Origin: Acinetobacter venetianus RAG-1 = CIP 110063 | GTDB taxonomy: Bacteria; Pseudomonadota; Gammaproteobacteria; Pseudomonadales; Moraxellaceae | Direction of reading: 5' to 3' | NCBI RefSeq assembly: GCF_000368585.1 | Contig: NZ_KB849558.1 | Span: 1,763,043-1,827,042 of the forward strand | Length of the DNA stretch: 64,000 bases | Shown: in pieces, positions 1-8,500 of the stretch | Layout of the letters: every line of letters begins with the position of its first letter | How positions within the stretch are numbered: the stretch's first letter is position 1 | Program-made: the position numbers and the translations under genes | Notes under the pieces: generated by a model | Database searches by the model: none | Seen by the model: the letters and a program-made list of their open reading frames with translations, nothing else | What the model was told of the DNA's origin: nothing

Positions 1-518
1 ATGCAGCCTATGCGATTGGTTGCCAAATCGGAAATAAGAATGCAATGGAGCGAATTGCACAAATTCGTGGCTTAGGCCCAAAGCATCAATATGCAATTAT
101 GTGTTGTGACTTGTCTGATATTGCCACATATGCCAAAGTCGACAATGCGATGTATCGACTCCTCAAGAACAACACCCCTGCCGTAACCACTTTTATCCTG
201 CCTGCAACAAGTGAAGTTCCTAAGCGATTGATGCATCCAAAGAAAAAAACCATAGGTTTACGTATTCCAAGTAATCCAATTGCTCAAGCGTTACTGCAAG
301 AACTCGGGGAACCGTTATTGACCAGTACATTAATTTTACCTGATCAAAAAGATCCACTTGATGATCCTTACGATATTGAAAATCAGTTAGGCAAACGTAT
401 TGATGTATTTATTGATGGTGGTTTTGGCACTTTATCAACTACCAGTATCGTAGATTTATCGGGTGAAAACCCAGAAATCGTTCGTCGTGGCGTCGGTGAT
501 GTCAGTGCGTTTGAATAA
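1..518 (+). CDS. YciO/Sua5-family protein, C-terminal part (cut by left edge)
   Basis: The reading frame is open from base 3 to a stop at 516-518, so the true start lies outside the window. The visible part begins with a stretch reading AAYAIGCQIGNKNAMERI and continues with KRLMHPKKKTIGLRIP and a long acidic C-terminal region. This matches the YrdC-like fold of YciO/Sua5 proteins, whose characterised members make threonylcarbamoyl-AMP for tRNA t6A. YciO itself is a paralogue with a less certain role, and the absence of a Sua5 C-terminal domain favours YciO. An ATG at 45 is internal, not a start. The gene is followed by about 100 bases without features. Family call is firm, exact substrate is not. 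Confidence 0.8.
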   Translation, partial: AAYAIGCQIGNKNAMERIAQIRGLGPKHQYAIMCCDLSDIATYAKVDNAMYRLLKNNTPAVTTFILPATSEVPKRLMHPKKKTIGLRIPSNPIAQALLQELGEPLLTSTLILPDQKDPLDDPYDIENQLGKRIDVFIDGGFGTLSTTSIVDLSGENPEIVRRGVGDVSAFE

Positions 519-618
519 CAATATTGAGGTTAGCAGCCTAAAACTAAAAGCGTTTTAAACTGCTAAAATAAGTTAAAAAGATTTTTTAATTATTTTTAAT
601 AGATTAAAGACTAATATG

Positions 619-1101
619 CTATGAAATACTTTGCTTTAAATTTATAAATTCAGGGCACTGTGACAAGACTTGCTTATGTTCAAGCAAAATGTCACCTAAA
701 CGATTTTTTGCAATATATGTCATTGTTATATTATCTTCCTCAATAACATTAACGATTGCTTTAGCGCGATCTTTATATTTATCATCTTGATCGGATACCT
801 CAGAAAAATAACGACATATCAATTTTTGGCTATTCTCTGCTAACTTTGACTTAATTTGAGTTTCTATATTCTTCGGTAAATCAGCAGTAAAACTCATATA
901 TAAGAAAATATTTGGATATTGATTCAAAATATCTCCTTTGATTGGCAAACCTCTAATTTCTTCTTGCATTTTTTCATCAAATACAAGGCTTTTAAGTTCG
1001 TTACGCTGCTGTTCCTCAAATTCATGCTGCCAATATTTTTCTGTACCAAAATATAATGCACCAATAATTACCAAACCAATTGTAATAAATTTGATATTCA
1101 T
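619..1101 (-). CDS. Hypothetical membrane-anchored or exported protein, 160 aa
   Basis: I do not recognise this family. Residues 1-20 (MNIKFITIGLVIIGALYFGT) form a hydrophobic segment after a single Lys, typical of an N-terminal membrane anchor or uncleaved signal. The remainder is charged and contains two Cys (around residues 96 and 148) that could pair in the periplasm. The ATG at 1101 is the only reasonable start, and the spacers on both sides (about 100 and 150 bases) suggest a single-gene unit. It is a typical small lineage-specific envelope protein, with nothing to indicate a function. Confidence 0.6.
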   Translation of the reverse strand: MNIKFITIGLVIIGALYFGTEKYWQHEFEEQQRNELKSLVFDEKMQEEIRGLPIKGDILNQYPNIFLYMSFTADLPKNIETQIKSKLAENSQKLICRYFSEVSDQDDKYKDRAKAIVNVIEEDNITMTYIAKNRLGDILLEHKQVLSQCPEFINLKQSIS

Positions 1102-1253
1102 ACGACCCCAAATGATTTAACTTATAGTAATGAAATTAAAAATTATTTATAGCTGCATTATTAATAAATTATGTCGAAAGACAATAAAAATCATATTAAA
1201 ATTTTAAAACCATTTTATATTTCCGACAGACAACAAAAAGGCTATTATTTCGA

Positions 1254-1985
1254 TCATAAACTTTCAAATACTGACATGAAATCAGATAAACGCTTTTTCT
1301 GAATACCATTTGCATCAAAATTTTCTGAATTTAGCCAATGTTGATAAGCTTGCTCTAAATCAGACCATTCTTCATCAATGATTGAAAACCATGCGGTGTT
1401 TCTATTACGCCCTTTGACGATACGATCTTGTCTAAATAGTCCTTCGTATTGAAAACCAAAGCGCCAGGCCGCTGCTTTAGATGGTTGATTCGTGTCATCA
1501 CATTTCCATTCAACACGTCGAAATCCTTGCTTAAAACATTGTTGTAATAATAAAAAGATAACTTCTGTTGCAGCTTTTGATTGTTTCATTTTATGTGAAA
1601 AATAAACATTACCTATTTCAATAACGCCATGCTCAAGCCTAGGATTTAACAACGCAATCCATCCATGAACTTCTCCGTTCACTTCAAGCAAAAAATGCGT
1701 TGAATCTTTAAATCCAAAAAGATTGACTAAAGACTGTTTTAGCATCTCTCGATCAGAAGGAGGTTGATATGGAAGATAAGTCCAACACCCATCATTTGGT
1801 TCAGTGGCTACACACTCCCAAATTTGATCTATTGCAAGCTCAGTCAGATCATTTAAAGTGTTCAACAACCTTACACTATGCCCAAACAAATTGGTTTGTA
1901 GTTGCTGACATACAATAGGGTTATCAATGGAATAGCCGACTTCCTGACCAAGTAAATTTTGCTGCGTTTTTAAGTAATTTTTCAT
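1254..1985 (-). CDS. GNAT-family N-acetyltransferase (RimJ/RimL type), 243 aa
   Basis: The protein has the layout of the RimJ/RimL-like GNAT branch: a substrate-side N-terminal third, a beta strand with VNGEVHGWIALLNP, the strand IEIGNVYFS, and the helix-strand unit RRVEWKCDDTNQPSKAAAWRFGF, shown here only by its ends, RRVEWKCDD and AAAWRFGFQYEG. The last segment corresponds to the usual N-x-x-S-x-x-x-x-x-k-x-G-F motif that packs against acetyl-CoA. At 243 residues it is longer than most members because of extra N- and C-terminal parts. The acceptor could be a small amine, an antibiotic or a protein N terminus; sequence alone does not decide. It is transcribed alone toward the neighbouring small exported protein gene. 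Confidence 0.75.
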   Translation of the reverse strand: MKNYLKTQQNLLGQEVGYSIDNPIVCQQLQTNLFGHSVRLLNTLNDLTELAIDQIWECVATEPNDGCWTYLPYQPPSDREMLKQSLVNLFGFKDSTHFLLEVNGEVHGWIALLNPRLEHGVIEIGNVYFSHKMKQSKAATEVIFLLLQQCFKQGFRRVEWKCDDTNQPSKAAAWRFGFQYEGLFRQDRIVKGRNRNTAWFSIIDEEWSDLEQAYQHWLNSENFDANGIQKKRLSDFMSVFESL

Positions 1986-2224
1986 TGGAATTTATGGTTT
2001 AGCATCATTTCAGTATTTAATTTAACCATAAATTATATCTATGACCTATGCGATAGTGCATAAACACAAAAAATACCCTAAGAAGCTTAAGGTTTTTGTA
2101 AGTGAGTAATTTATTAAATGAGGCATTTCGATTAGAATAGCGTAGCTCTTTGCGGCTTGTGTCATCTCAAGCACACAAAAAATCTCTTTCATGCTTTTGA
2201 AAATTCGCGTGGCTTATAACGGTA

Positions 2225-3019
2225 ATGAACCAAATTCTTCCCTCTACATCGGAGTTAACTCCTTCCATTCGCGTGCTCGACGAGTGGCAAGAAGTCATAC
2301 CTGAAGATTTGTACATTCCCCCTGCTGCGTTCGAAATTTTACTTGAACAATTTGAAGGGCCTTTAGACTTCTTGATTTATTTGATCCAAAAGAATGGCTT
2401 TGATTTACTACAGTTAGATATTTCTCCGATTGCGACTCAATATCTTTCATACATGGATAGTATGAAGTCACTCAATATCGAGTTGACCGCAGATTATATG
2501 GTGATGGCGGCTTTATTGGCTGATCTAAAATCTCGTCTGCTATTACCGAAACCAACAGCAATCGATCAATTTGAAAAAGACCCCAAACAAGAACTGATTG
2601 ATCGTCTAGAAACCTATTTACGCATCAAACAAGCTGCTGAAAGACTCGGTCAAATGCCAATTTTTGAGCGGGATACCTTTAGTACCAATGTCAGTATCGG
2701 TCATATTGCTCCAATTTATGAAGGTTATGATGTCGAAGCTTTGCATGATGCATTATTTTGTGTTTTTAATCGTCCAGAACCTGTTACGCATGTTGTTGCA
2801 CAAGAGCCAGTTTTACTTGAAGAACGAATTGCATTTATTGAAAGCCAATTGGCATCAGGCGAAGCACTCAGTTTTATTGAACTATTAAATCCCAAGCAAG
2901 GTCGTATGGGAATGGTTGTGACATTTATGGCGGTTCTTGAACTCACCCGTCAACAAAGAATCCAAATTATTCATACAGGTATTGAAGCTCCTTTAACCAT
3001 TCAAGGAGTTGCTGCATGA
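2225..3019 (+). CDS. scpA: Segregation and condensation protein A
   Basis: ScpA is the kleisin that bridges the heads of the Smc dimer and, with ScpB, forms the chromosome-organising condensin complex. The N-terminal kleisin signature is clear: FEGPLDFLIYLIQKNGFDLL near residues 43-62, followed by the ADYMVMAALLADLKSRLLLP helix that binds the Smc neck. The C-terminal winged helix binds the Smc cap. Its length (264 aa) is normal. The stop overlaps the scpB start by four bases (ATGA), so the two are translationally coupled. The partner smc lies in the same window at 32544-35993. The start at 2225 has only a weak ribosome site. Confidence 0.93.
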   Translation: MNQILPSTSELTPSIRVLDEWQEVIPEDLYIPPAAFEILLEQFEGPLDFLIYLIQKNGFDLLQLDISPIATQYLSYMDSMKSLNIELTADYMVMAALLADLKSRLLLPKPTAIDQFEKDPKQELIDRLETYLRIKQAAERLGQMPIFERDTFSTNVSIGHIAPIYEGYDVEALHDALFCVFNRPEPVTHVVAQEPVLLEERIAFIESQLASGEALSFIELLNPKQGRMGMVVTFMAVLELTRQQRIQIIHTGIEAPLTIQGVAA

Positions 3020-3615
3020 GTTTAGATCAATTTGATGCCAATGAAGGAATGTCTTTAGAAGATATTCATCATGATGTATTGCTACAAATTGAAGCGATTT
3101 TATTTGCCAGTGACTCACCAGTTTCTCTTGCAAGACTAAAAGAAGCTTTTCAAAACCAATATAATAAACAGCAATTACGTACATTTTTGCAGCAACTTGC
3201 GATGTTGCAACATGGCCGTTCAATTGAACTGATTGAAACTGCACAAGGCTTTCGCTTTCAGGTTCGAGCAAAATATCGAAATATTATTGCTCAAGTGTGG
3301 CCTGAACGCCCAACGAAACTATCACCATCGTTACTCGAAACAGTTGCTGTGATTGCTTATCATCAGCCTGTAACTCGTGCAGATATTGAACAAATTCGTG
3401 GTGTATCAAATAATAGTCAAAATTTAAGAACGTTATTTGACTGGAACTGGATCAAAGAGTCTGGTTTTAGAGATTTGCCTGGAAGACCTGCGTTGTTAGT
3501 GACAACGCCCCAATTTTTAAATGCTTTTGGTTTAGCCTCGCTAGGTCAATTGCCTCCCCTACAGAACGCCAAGGAAGCATTCATGGCACTTGACGCGCAT
3601 GCGCCGAAGTCCTGA
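3016..3615 (+). CDS. scpB: Segregation and condensation protein B
   Basis: ScpB binds ScpA as a dimer of tandem winged-helix proteins within the Smc-ScpAB complex. The typical opening LLQIEAILFASDSPVSLARL appears near residues 24-43, the central ETVAVIAYHQPVTRADIEQI near residues 107-126, and the closing motif R-x-L-P-G-R-P (DLPGRPALLVTTP) near residues 153-166. Length 199 aa is usual. The start codon overlaps the scpA stop, and rluB follows after 42 bases; scpA-scpB-rluB is a widely conserved operon order in proteobacteria and Firmicutes. Confidence 0.93.
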   Translation: MSLDQFDANEGMSLEDIHHDVLLQIEAILFASDSPVSLARLKEAFQNQYNKQQLRTFLQQLAMLQHGRSIELIETAQGFRFQVRAKYRNIIAQVWPERPTKLSPSLLETVAVIAYHQPVTRADIEQIRGVSNNSQNLRTLFDWNWIKESGFRDLPGRPALLVTTPQFLNAFGLASLGQLPPLQNAKEAFMALDAHAPKS

Positions 3616-3657
3616 GAAAGGTGAACTGTTGATCATTATGTCTAAGGTTGTGCTGTC

Positions 3658-4602
3658 ATGAGTGAAAAATTACAAAAGGTGTTAGCGAGAGTCGGTCTTG
3701 GCTCGCGTCGCTATATGGAGGAAGTCATTGCTGCTGGTCGTGTCAGCATCAATGGTAAAATTGCGCAAGTCGGCGAACGTATCGAACCAACAGATGAACT
3801 TCGTATCGATGGTCGTAAAGTACAATTCCAAGTTGAAGACGAAATTCGTCGACGCGTTTTAATTTACTATAAGCCTGAAGGTGAAATTTGCTCACGCAAC
3901 GATCCTGAAAAGCGTCCAACTGTATTTGATCATTTACCTCAAATTGCCAATGATCGTTGGGTGATGGTTGGTCGTCTCGATATTAACAGTACAGGTCTTT
4001 TGCTATTCACAAATGATGGTGAACTTGCAAACCGTTTAATGCACCCTTCAAATGAAGTTGAGCGTGAATACGCTGTACGTGTTATGGGTGAAGTCACTCC
4101 GCAAATTCGCAACAACATGCTGAAAGGCGTGGAACTTGAAGATGGGCCAGCAAAATTTGAGTCATTCTCTGAAATTGGTGGTGACGGTATCAACCGCTGG
4201 TATCAAGTGGTTGTAAAAGAAGGTCGTAACCGTGAAGTACGTCGTATCTTTGAATCACAAAGCTTAAAAGTAAGCCGTCTATTACGTACCCGTTACGGTA
4301 CAGTGATTCTGCCACGCGAACTGCGTACTGGTCGTTGGATGGAGCTGGATAAAACGGATATTGATAACTTAGCGAAATCAGTTGAGTTAAAACCGCGTCA
4401 AGGTACAGGTTTATTTGGTATGGCAAAACGTCGTACTGAACGTATGACAGATAAGCCAATGGCAGCTCGTCGTGGTGGTTATTTACGCCAACAACGTCGT
4501 GATGATGAACAAGATCAACCACAACAACGTTCAAGTGGTAATGGCAATAATAGTAACGGTCGTAAAACGATTGGTTTCAATAAAGGTTTTAAGAAGTTTT
4601 AA
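3658..4602 (+). CDS. rluB: 23S rRNA pseudouridine(2605) synthase RluB
   Basis: The enzyme converts one uridine in helix 93 of 23S rRNA to pseudouridine. An S4 RNA-binding domain opens the protein (EKLQKVLARVGLGSRRYMEE), followed by the RsuA/RluB/E/F catalytic domain with the active-site Asp in VGRLDINSTGLLLFTNDGE and the later EGRNREVRRIF motif. The C-terminal tail from about residue 255 is basic, Gln/Asn/Gly-rich and probably disordered, as in other RluB proteins, which separates it from the shorter RluE and RluF. It is the third gene of the scpA-scpB operon and ends just before a strong bidirectional hairpin. Confidence 0.9.
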   Translation: MSEKLQKVLARVGLGSRRYMEEVIAAGRVSINGKIAQVGERIEPTDELRIDGRKVQFQVEDEIRRRVLIYYKPEGEICSRNDPEKRPTVFDHLPQIANDRWVMVGRLDINSTGLLLFTNDGELANRLMHPSNEVEREYAVRVMGEVTPQIRNNMLKGVELEDGPAKFESFSEIGGDGINRWYQVVVKEGRNREVRRIFESQSLKVSRLLRTRYGTVILPRELRTGRWMELDKTDIDNLAKSVELKPRQGTGLFGMAKRRTERMTDKPMAARRGGYLRQQRRDDEQDQPQQRSSGNGNNSNGRKTIGFNKGFKKF

Positions 4603-4620
4603 TCCTTTGTACTGATATAA

Positions 4621-4646
4621 AAAACGCTCTTATTAGAGCGTTTTTT
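4621..4646. terminator. Bidirectional rho-independent terminator
   Basis: A perfect 10-bp stem AAAACGCTCT / AGAGCGTTTT with a TATT loop is followed by a T run on the plus strand and preceded by an A run that serves the minus strand. It lies between the convergent rluB and the YejF-type gene (stop at 4654) and serves both. Confidence 0.9.
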
Positions 4647-4653
4647 ATTGCTG

Positions 4654-6384
4654 TTAATGCGTTGAAGTCACCCCTTGAGGAATCGCATTGAGTAACTTCT
4701 TCGTATATTCATGCTGTGGATGTAGATATAACTCATCTGAATTGGCAATCTCAACCAATTCGCCATGATTCATTACCATCACTTGATCCGAAATATATTT
4801 CACAACGGATAAATCATGTGAAATAAAGATATAGCTCAAACCGAATTCATCCTGTAAATCTTGCAGTAAGTTCAACACCTGAGCTTGTACCGATACATCC
4901 AACGCTGAAACGGATTCATCACAAATCAGAATCTCAGGCTTTAAAGTTAAGCATCGTGCAATCGCAATACGCTGACGCTGACCACCCGAAAATTCATGTG
5001 GATAACGATCAAAAGCTTGAGCAGGTAAACTGACGCGCTCTAATAACTCTAAAGCAATTTTCTTACGTTCCGTATCGTCTTGACCAATGCCATGAATACG
5101 CATCGGCTCAAGTAGAATCTGCCCAATCGTAAAACGTGGATTAAGCGATGCATAAGGATTTTGAAAAATGATCTGTATTTTCCGTTGATACTGAGCAAAC
5201 TCTTTCTCAGACATTGCCAAAATATCTTTTCCATCGATTAAGACTTGACCACTAGTTGCTTCATGCAAACGCATTAACAATAGACCTATGGTGGTTTTAC
5301 CTGAACCCGACTCCCCGACTAGCCCTAAGGTTTTACCCTTTGCCAGTTGAAAAGACACGCCTTTAACTGCTTGAAACTCATCACGTCCCCATAGCCCTTT
5401 ACGACTATAAAAAGACTTTTTCAAATTTTTTACATCCAACACAATCGGTTCTTCACCTGTCACACCGCGTGTGCGCTCTTGCAAGTGGAAGGTCGATAAA
5501 TTAATCGCCTCAACCAATTCACCATTTTCCTGTTTCATAAAGTCACTGGTCACAGGTAAACGATAAGGACGAGCTGATAACTGAGGACGACAATGCAATA
5601 AAGCGCGTGTATAAACGTCATTTGGTTGTTCGAGCACCTGCTTGGCTTCGCCACATTCACGAATTTCACCGTGACGCATTACAATCACTTGATCGGCAAT
5701 TTCACCGACCAATGCCAAATCATGAGTGATGAACAGCATCGACATTTGACGGCGTTGGCGTAGTGACTCTAATAAATCAATAATTTGCTTTTGAATGGTC
5801 ACGTCGAGTGCAGTGGTCGGTTCATCGGCAATCAACAATTTCGGTTCACAAGCAATCGCCATTGCGATCATAATCCGCTGCTGTTGACCACCTGATAGCT
5901 GGCTTGGATAAGCATCTATCTTGGTCTCAGGTGACGGAATCCCCACCTCTTTTAACAACTCAAGTACGCGCGCTCGTGCTTGTTTACGCCCCATGCCAAG
6001 ATGAATTCGTAACACTTCAGCAATTTGATCGCCAACCGTAAAAACAGGATTCAAAGAAGACATCGGCTCTTGGAAAATCATGGCAATTTCTTTACCACAA
6101 ATATTCCGAATTTCACTCATAGAAAGATTTAACAAGTCTTTGTCTTCAAATGTAATTCGGCTTTGCGTCGCAATTTGACTCTGACCTTTGGGTAACAAGC
6201 CCATGATTGCAAGCGAGGTTACGGATTTACCACTTCCCGACTCTCCGACCAAAGCGACTGTTTTATTTTTAGGAATCGAAAATGAAATGCCTTTGACCGT
6301 TTCAATCCACTGTTTATTTTCACCCTTAAAACTGACATGAAGATTTTCGACATTTAATAGCGTTTCTTGATCATGATGATTCAT
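4654..6384 (-). CDS. Peptide ABC transporter, double ATPase subunit (YejF-like)
   Basis: This 576-residue protein carries two complete ABC ATPase domains in one chain, the YejF/DdpF arrangement for oligopeptide importers. Each half has a Walker A (GESGSGKS, near residues 50 and 355), a Q loop, a signature (LSGGQQQR and FSGGQRQR) and a Walker B with the catalytic Glu (LLIADEPT and ILICDESV). Both sites therefore look competent. It would power the YejE- and YejB-type permeases encoded directly upstream; the gap to the preceding gene is 14 bases, with a GGAG ribosome site. E. coli YejABEF takes up microcin C and peptides; here the tie to a TonB receptor suggests larger peptides. It is the last gene of the minus arm. 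Confidence 0.9.
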   Translation of the reverse strand: MNHHDQETLLNVENLHVSFKGENKQWIETVKGISFSIPKNKTVALVGESGSGKSVTSLAIMGLLPKGQSQIATQSRITFEDKDLLNLSMSEIRNICGKEIAMIFQEPMSSLNPVFTVGDQIAEVLRIHLGMGRKQARARVLELLKEVGIPSPETKIDAYPSQLSGGQQQRIMIAMAIACEPKLLIADEPTTALDVTIQKQIIDLLESLRQRRQMSMLFITHDLALVGEIADQVIVMRHGEIRECGEAKQVLEQPNDVYTRALLHCRPQLSARPYRLPVTSDFMKQENGELVEAINLSTFHLQERTRGVTGEEPIVLDVKNLKKSFYSRKGLWGRDEFQAVKGVSFQLAKGKTLGLVGESGSGKTTIGLLLMRLHEATSGQVLIDGKDILAMSEKEFAQYQRKIQIIFQNPYASLNPRFTIGQILLEPMRIHGIGQDDTERKKIALELLERVSLPAQAFDRYPHEFSGGQRQRIAIARCLTLKPEILICDESVSALDVSVQAQVLNLLQDLQDEFGLSYIFISHDLSVVKYISDQVMVMNHGELVEIANSDELYLHPQHEYTKKLLNAIPQGVTSTH

Positions 6385-6398
6385 CTTATTTCACTCCG

Positions 6399-7541
6399 CT
6401 ATTTCAGTTTAGGGTCTAATGCATCACGTAATGCATCAGTGAACATTGAAAATGCTGTCACCAATACTGCCATTGCAATCGATGCAGCTGCCAATTGCCA
6501 CCATTTCCCTAAGATCAACTCACTTTGCGCTTCATTCAACATACTGCCCCATGACACCACGCCAACAGGGACACCAAAACCCAAGAAACTCAAGATCACT
6601 TCTGATTTGATAAATGCGACAACTAAAATTGAAATCTGCACTAAGGCAATATGGCTAACGTTTGGAAAGATATGTACAAACATACGACGTAAATGACTCA
6701 CACCAATCGCTTTGGCAGCAAGGACATATTCACGTGACTTATGTTTCATGTATTCTGCCCTGATGAGACGAAATACACCTGTCCAGCCTGTCAAACCTAA
6801 GATCAGGACAATTGACAAAATTCCTTTTTGTTGAAGTACTGCAGCAATTGCAAGAACCAAGAGTAAATAAGGAATGGAGGTGAAAATGTTGTAGAACCAG
6901 TTCAAGACATCATCCACCCAACCACCAAAGTAACCCGCAATTGCCCCCAAAAATGTACCGATGACAACAGCAAGCAAAGCCGATAACAATCCTACAAGAA
7001 TAGAAGTTTCTGCACCTTTAATGGTTTTCAATAGAACATCTTGTCCCCATTTATCAGCCCCAAATGGCAAGGTTTGTTTAAGTTCGACTTGTTGATCAAG
7101 TAAATGTCCATCAAGTTGCTGATCAATCGCTTGCATATCTTCTGCGAGTGGATCGACCACACCATAATAATCAACTGGTGAACCTGTTTTTTGCTCTTTA
7201 GCAATTTCAGCATTTAATTCATGAATCACATCTTTTAAAGGATCAACAGGATTCTCTGGTAAAGCTTCAATCACCTCAGTTTTTTGCTCAGCCTGATTAT
7301 CGCTCTTATCTGCACCGATGAAACTCGGGGGTGCGTAACTTACCGCAACCTCTTTATTCCAGTCTGAAGCAATCACACCCGTCACAGACAAAATCAACAC
7401 CAAGAAATAGCACAACACCACGAATAAAGAAGCCATCGCAATACGATCTGCTTTTAAACGTCGCATTGCTAACTGCCATAATCCTGACGAAGCTGTGTCA
7501 GATGAAGTAGCTGCCTTTTTTTTCAATAATATACTCAGCAT
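6399..7541 (-). CDS. Peptide ABC transporter permease (YejE/DppC-like) with periplasmic insertion
   Basis: This is the second membrane subunit of the importer. The N-terminal segment FVVLCYFLVLILSVTGVIA is the first helix, and the C-terminal domain has the usual binding-protein-dependent permease core with the EAA-type loop (EYVLAAKAIGVSHLRR) that docks on the ATPase. Between them, roughly residues 70-160, sits a hydrophilic, acidic stretch rich in Glu, Asp, Gln and Pro that is longer than in ordinary DppC-type permeases but is known in YejE-type proteins. It is expected to face the periplasm. The gene lies eight bases from the YejB-type permease gene and fourteen from the ATPase gene. Confidence 0.88.
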   Translation of the reverse strand: MLSILLKKKAATSSDTASSGLWQLAMRRLKADRIAMASLFVVLCYFLVLILSVTGVIASDWNKEVAVSYAPPSFIGADKSDNQAEQKTEVIEALPENPVDPLKDVIHELNAEIAKEQKTGSPVDYYGVVDPLAEDMQAIDQQLDGHLLDQQVELKQTLPFGADKWGQDVLLKTIKGAETSILVGLLSALLAVVIGTFLGAIAGYFGGWVDDVLNWFYNIFTSIPYLLLVLAIAAVLQQKGILSIVLILGLTGWTGVFRLIRAEYMKHKSREYVLAAKAIGVSHLRRMFVHIFPNVSHIALVQISILVVAFIKSEVILSFLGFGVPVGVVSWGSMLNEAQSELILGKWWQLAAASIAMAVLVTAFSMFTDALRDALDPKLK

Positions 7542-7549
7542 ATTCCCAC

Positions 7550-8488
7550 CTACTTCAACTGCACACGTGGATCAATCAATTTATAGACCAGATCTGCGAT
7601 GAGATTAAAAATCATCGTTGCTGCGGCGACATACACGGTAATCGCTTTAATCACAGGGAAATCACTACGCTCAACCGCAATAATCACTTCCCGCCCAATT
7701 CCCGGAATCCCAAAGAAACGCTCAATCAAAAATGCACCGATCAATAATGCTGGCAAAGTTGCCATCACATCTGTCACGATTGGAATAGATGCATTACGCA
7801 GCACGTGTACACCAAATACACGGCGCTCACTCACCCCTTTAGCACGCGCGGTACGAACATAGTCCTGATTGACTTCATCTAATACAAAACTGCGGTATAA
7901 ACGTAGAGTTGGAGCAATACTCACCACCAACATAATCAGAATAGGTAATAGTGAATATTTGAATAAATTTTCAGTAAAACGATCACTCCACCCTTGAACT
8001 GGAAACCAACTCAACTGATAAGCAAAGAAATATTGAAAAACAATGATATAAACTAAGATACTGATCGACATGCCTATCGTGCACATCATCATCACCATAC
8101 GATCAGTCAAGCTGCCACGAACCGCAGAAACAGCCAGCGCAAGAATGATTGAGATCACGGTTTGAAGCACCACCAACGGGATCAATAAGGTCAGTGATGG
8201 TCCTAAACGCGTCATAATGATTTGAGATACAGATTCACCTGTACTCCAACTCACCCCATAATCAAAGGTCAATATCTGCTTAATGAAAATCCATAGCTGA
8301 ACGTAATAAGGTTGATCAATACCGAGCTGCTGTCGGATATTTTCGATCTGTTCTGGATTCGACATTTTCCCTGCCAAGATATAGGCTGGATCGCCCCCAA
8401 CCCAGTTAAACAGGAAGAAAATCAGCAGTACAACCCCAAGCATGGTCGGGATCATCTGCCATATACGTCGTATGATATATGCCAGCAT
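7550..8488 (-). CDS. Peptide ABC transporter permease (YejB/DppB-like)
   Basis: First membrane subunit of the importer, 312 residues with about six membrane helices starting MLAYIIRRIWQMIPTMLGVV. The family hallmark FNWVGGDPAYILAGK near residues 26-40 and the cytoplasmic coupling loop DYVRTARAKGVSERRVFGVH near residues 210-229 identify it as DppB/OppB-like; the length fits YejB without the longer forms seen in enterics. It sits 12 bases downstream of the M3 peptidase gene in the same direction, so peptidase and transporter are probably co-transcribed. Confidence 0.88.
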   Translation of the reverse strand: MLAYIIRRIWQMIPTMLGVVLLIFFLFNWVGGDPAYILAGKMSNPEQIENIRQQLGIDQPYYVQLWIFIKQILTFDYGVSWSTGESVSQIIMTRLGPSLTLLIPLVVLQTVISIILALAVSAVRGSLTDRMVMMMCTIGMSISILVYIIVFQYFFAYQLSWFPVQGWSDRFTENLFKYSLLPILIMLVVSIAPTLRLYRSFVLDEVNQDYVRTARAKGVSERRVFGVHVLRNASIPIVTDVMATLPALLIGAFLIERFFGIPGIGREVIIAVERSDFPVIKAITVYVAAATMIFNLIADLVYKLIDPRVQLK

Positions 8489-8500
8489 AAAGATGCTCCC

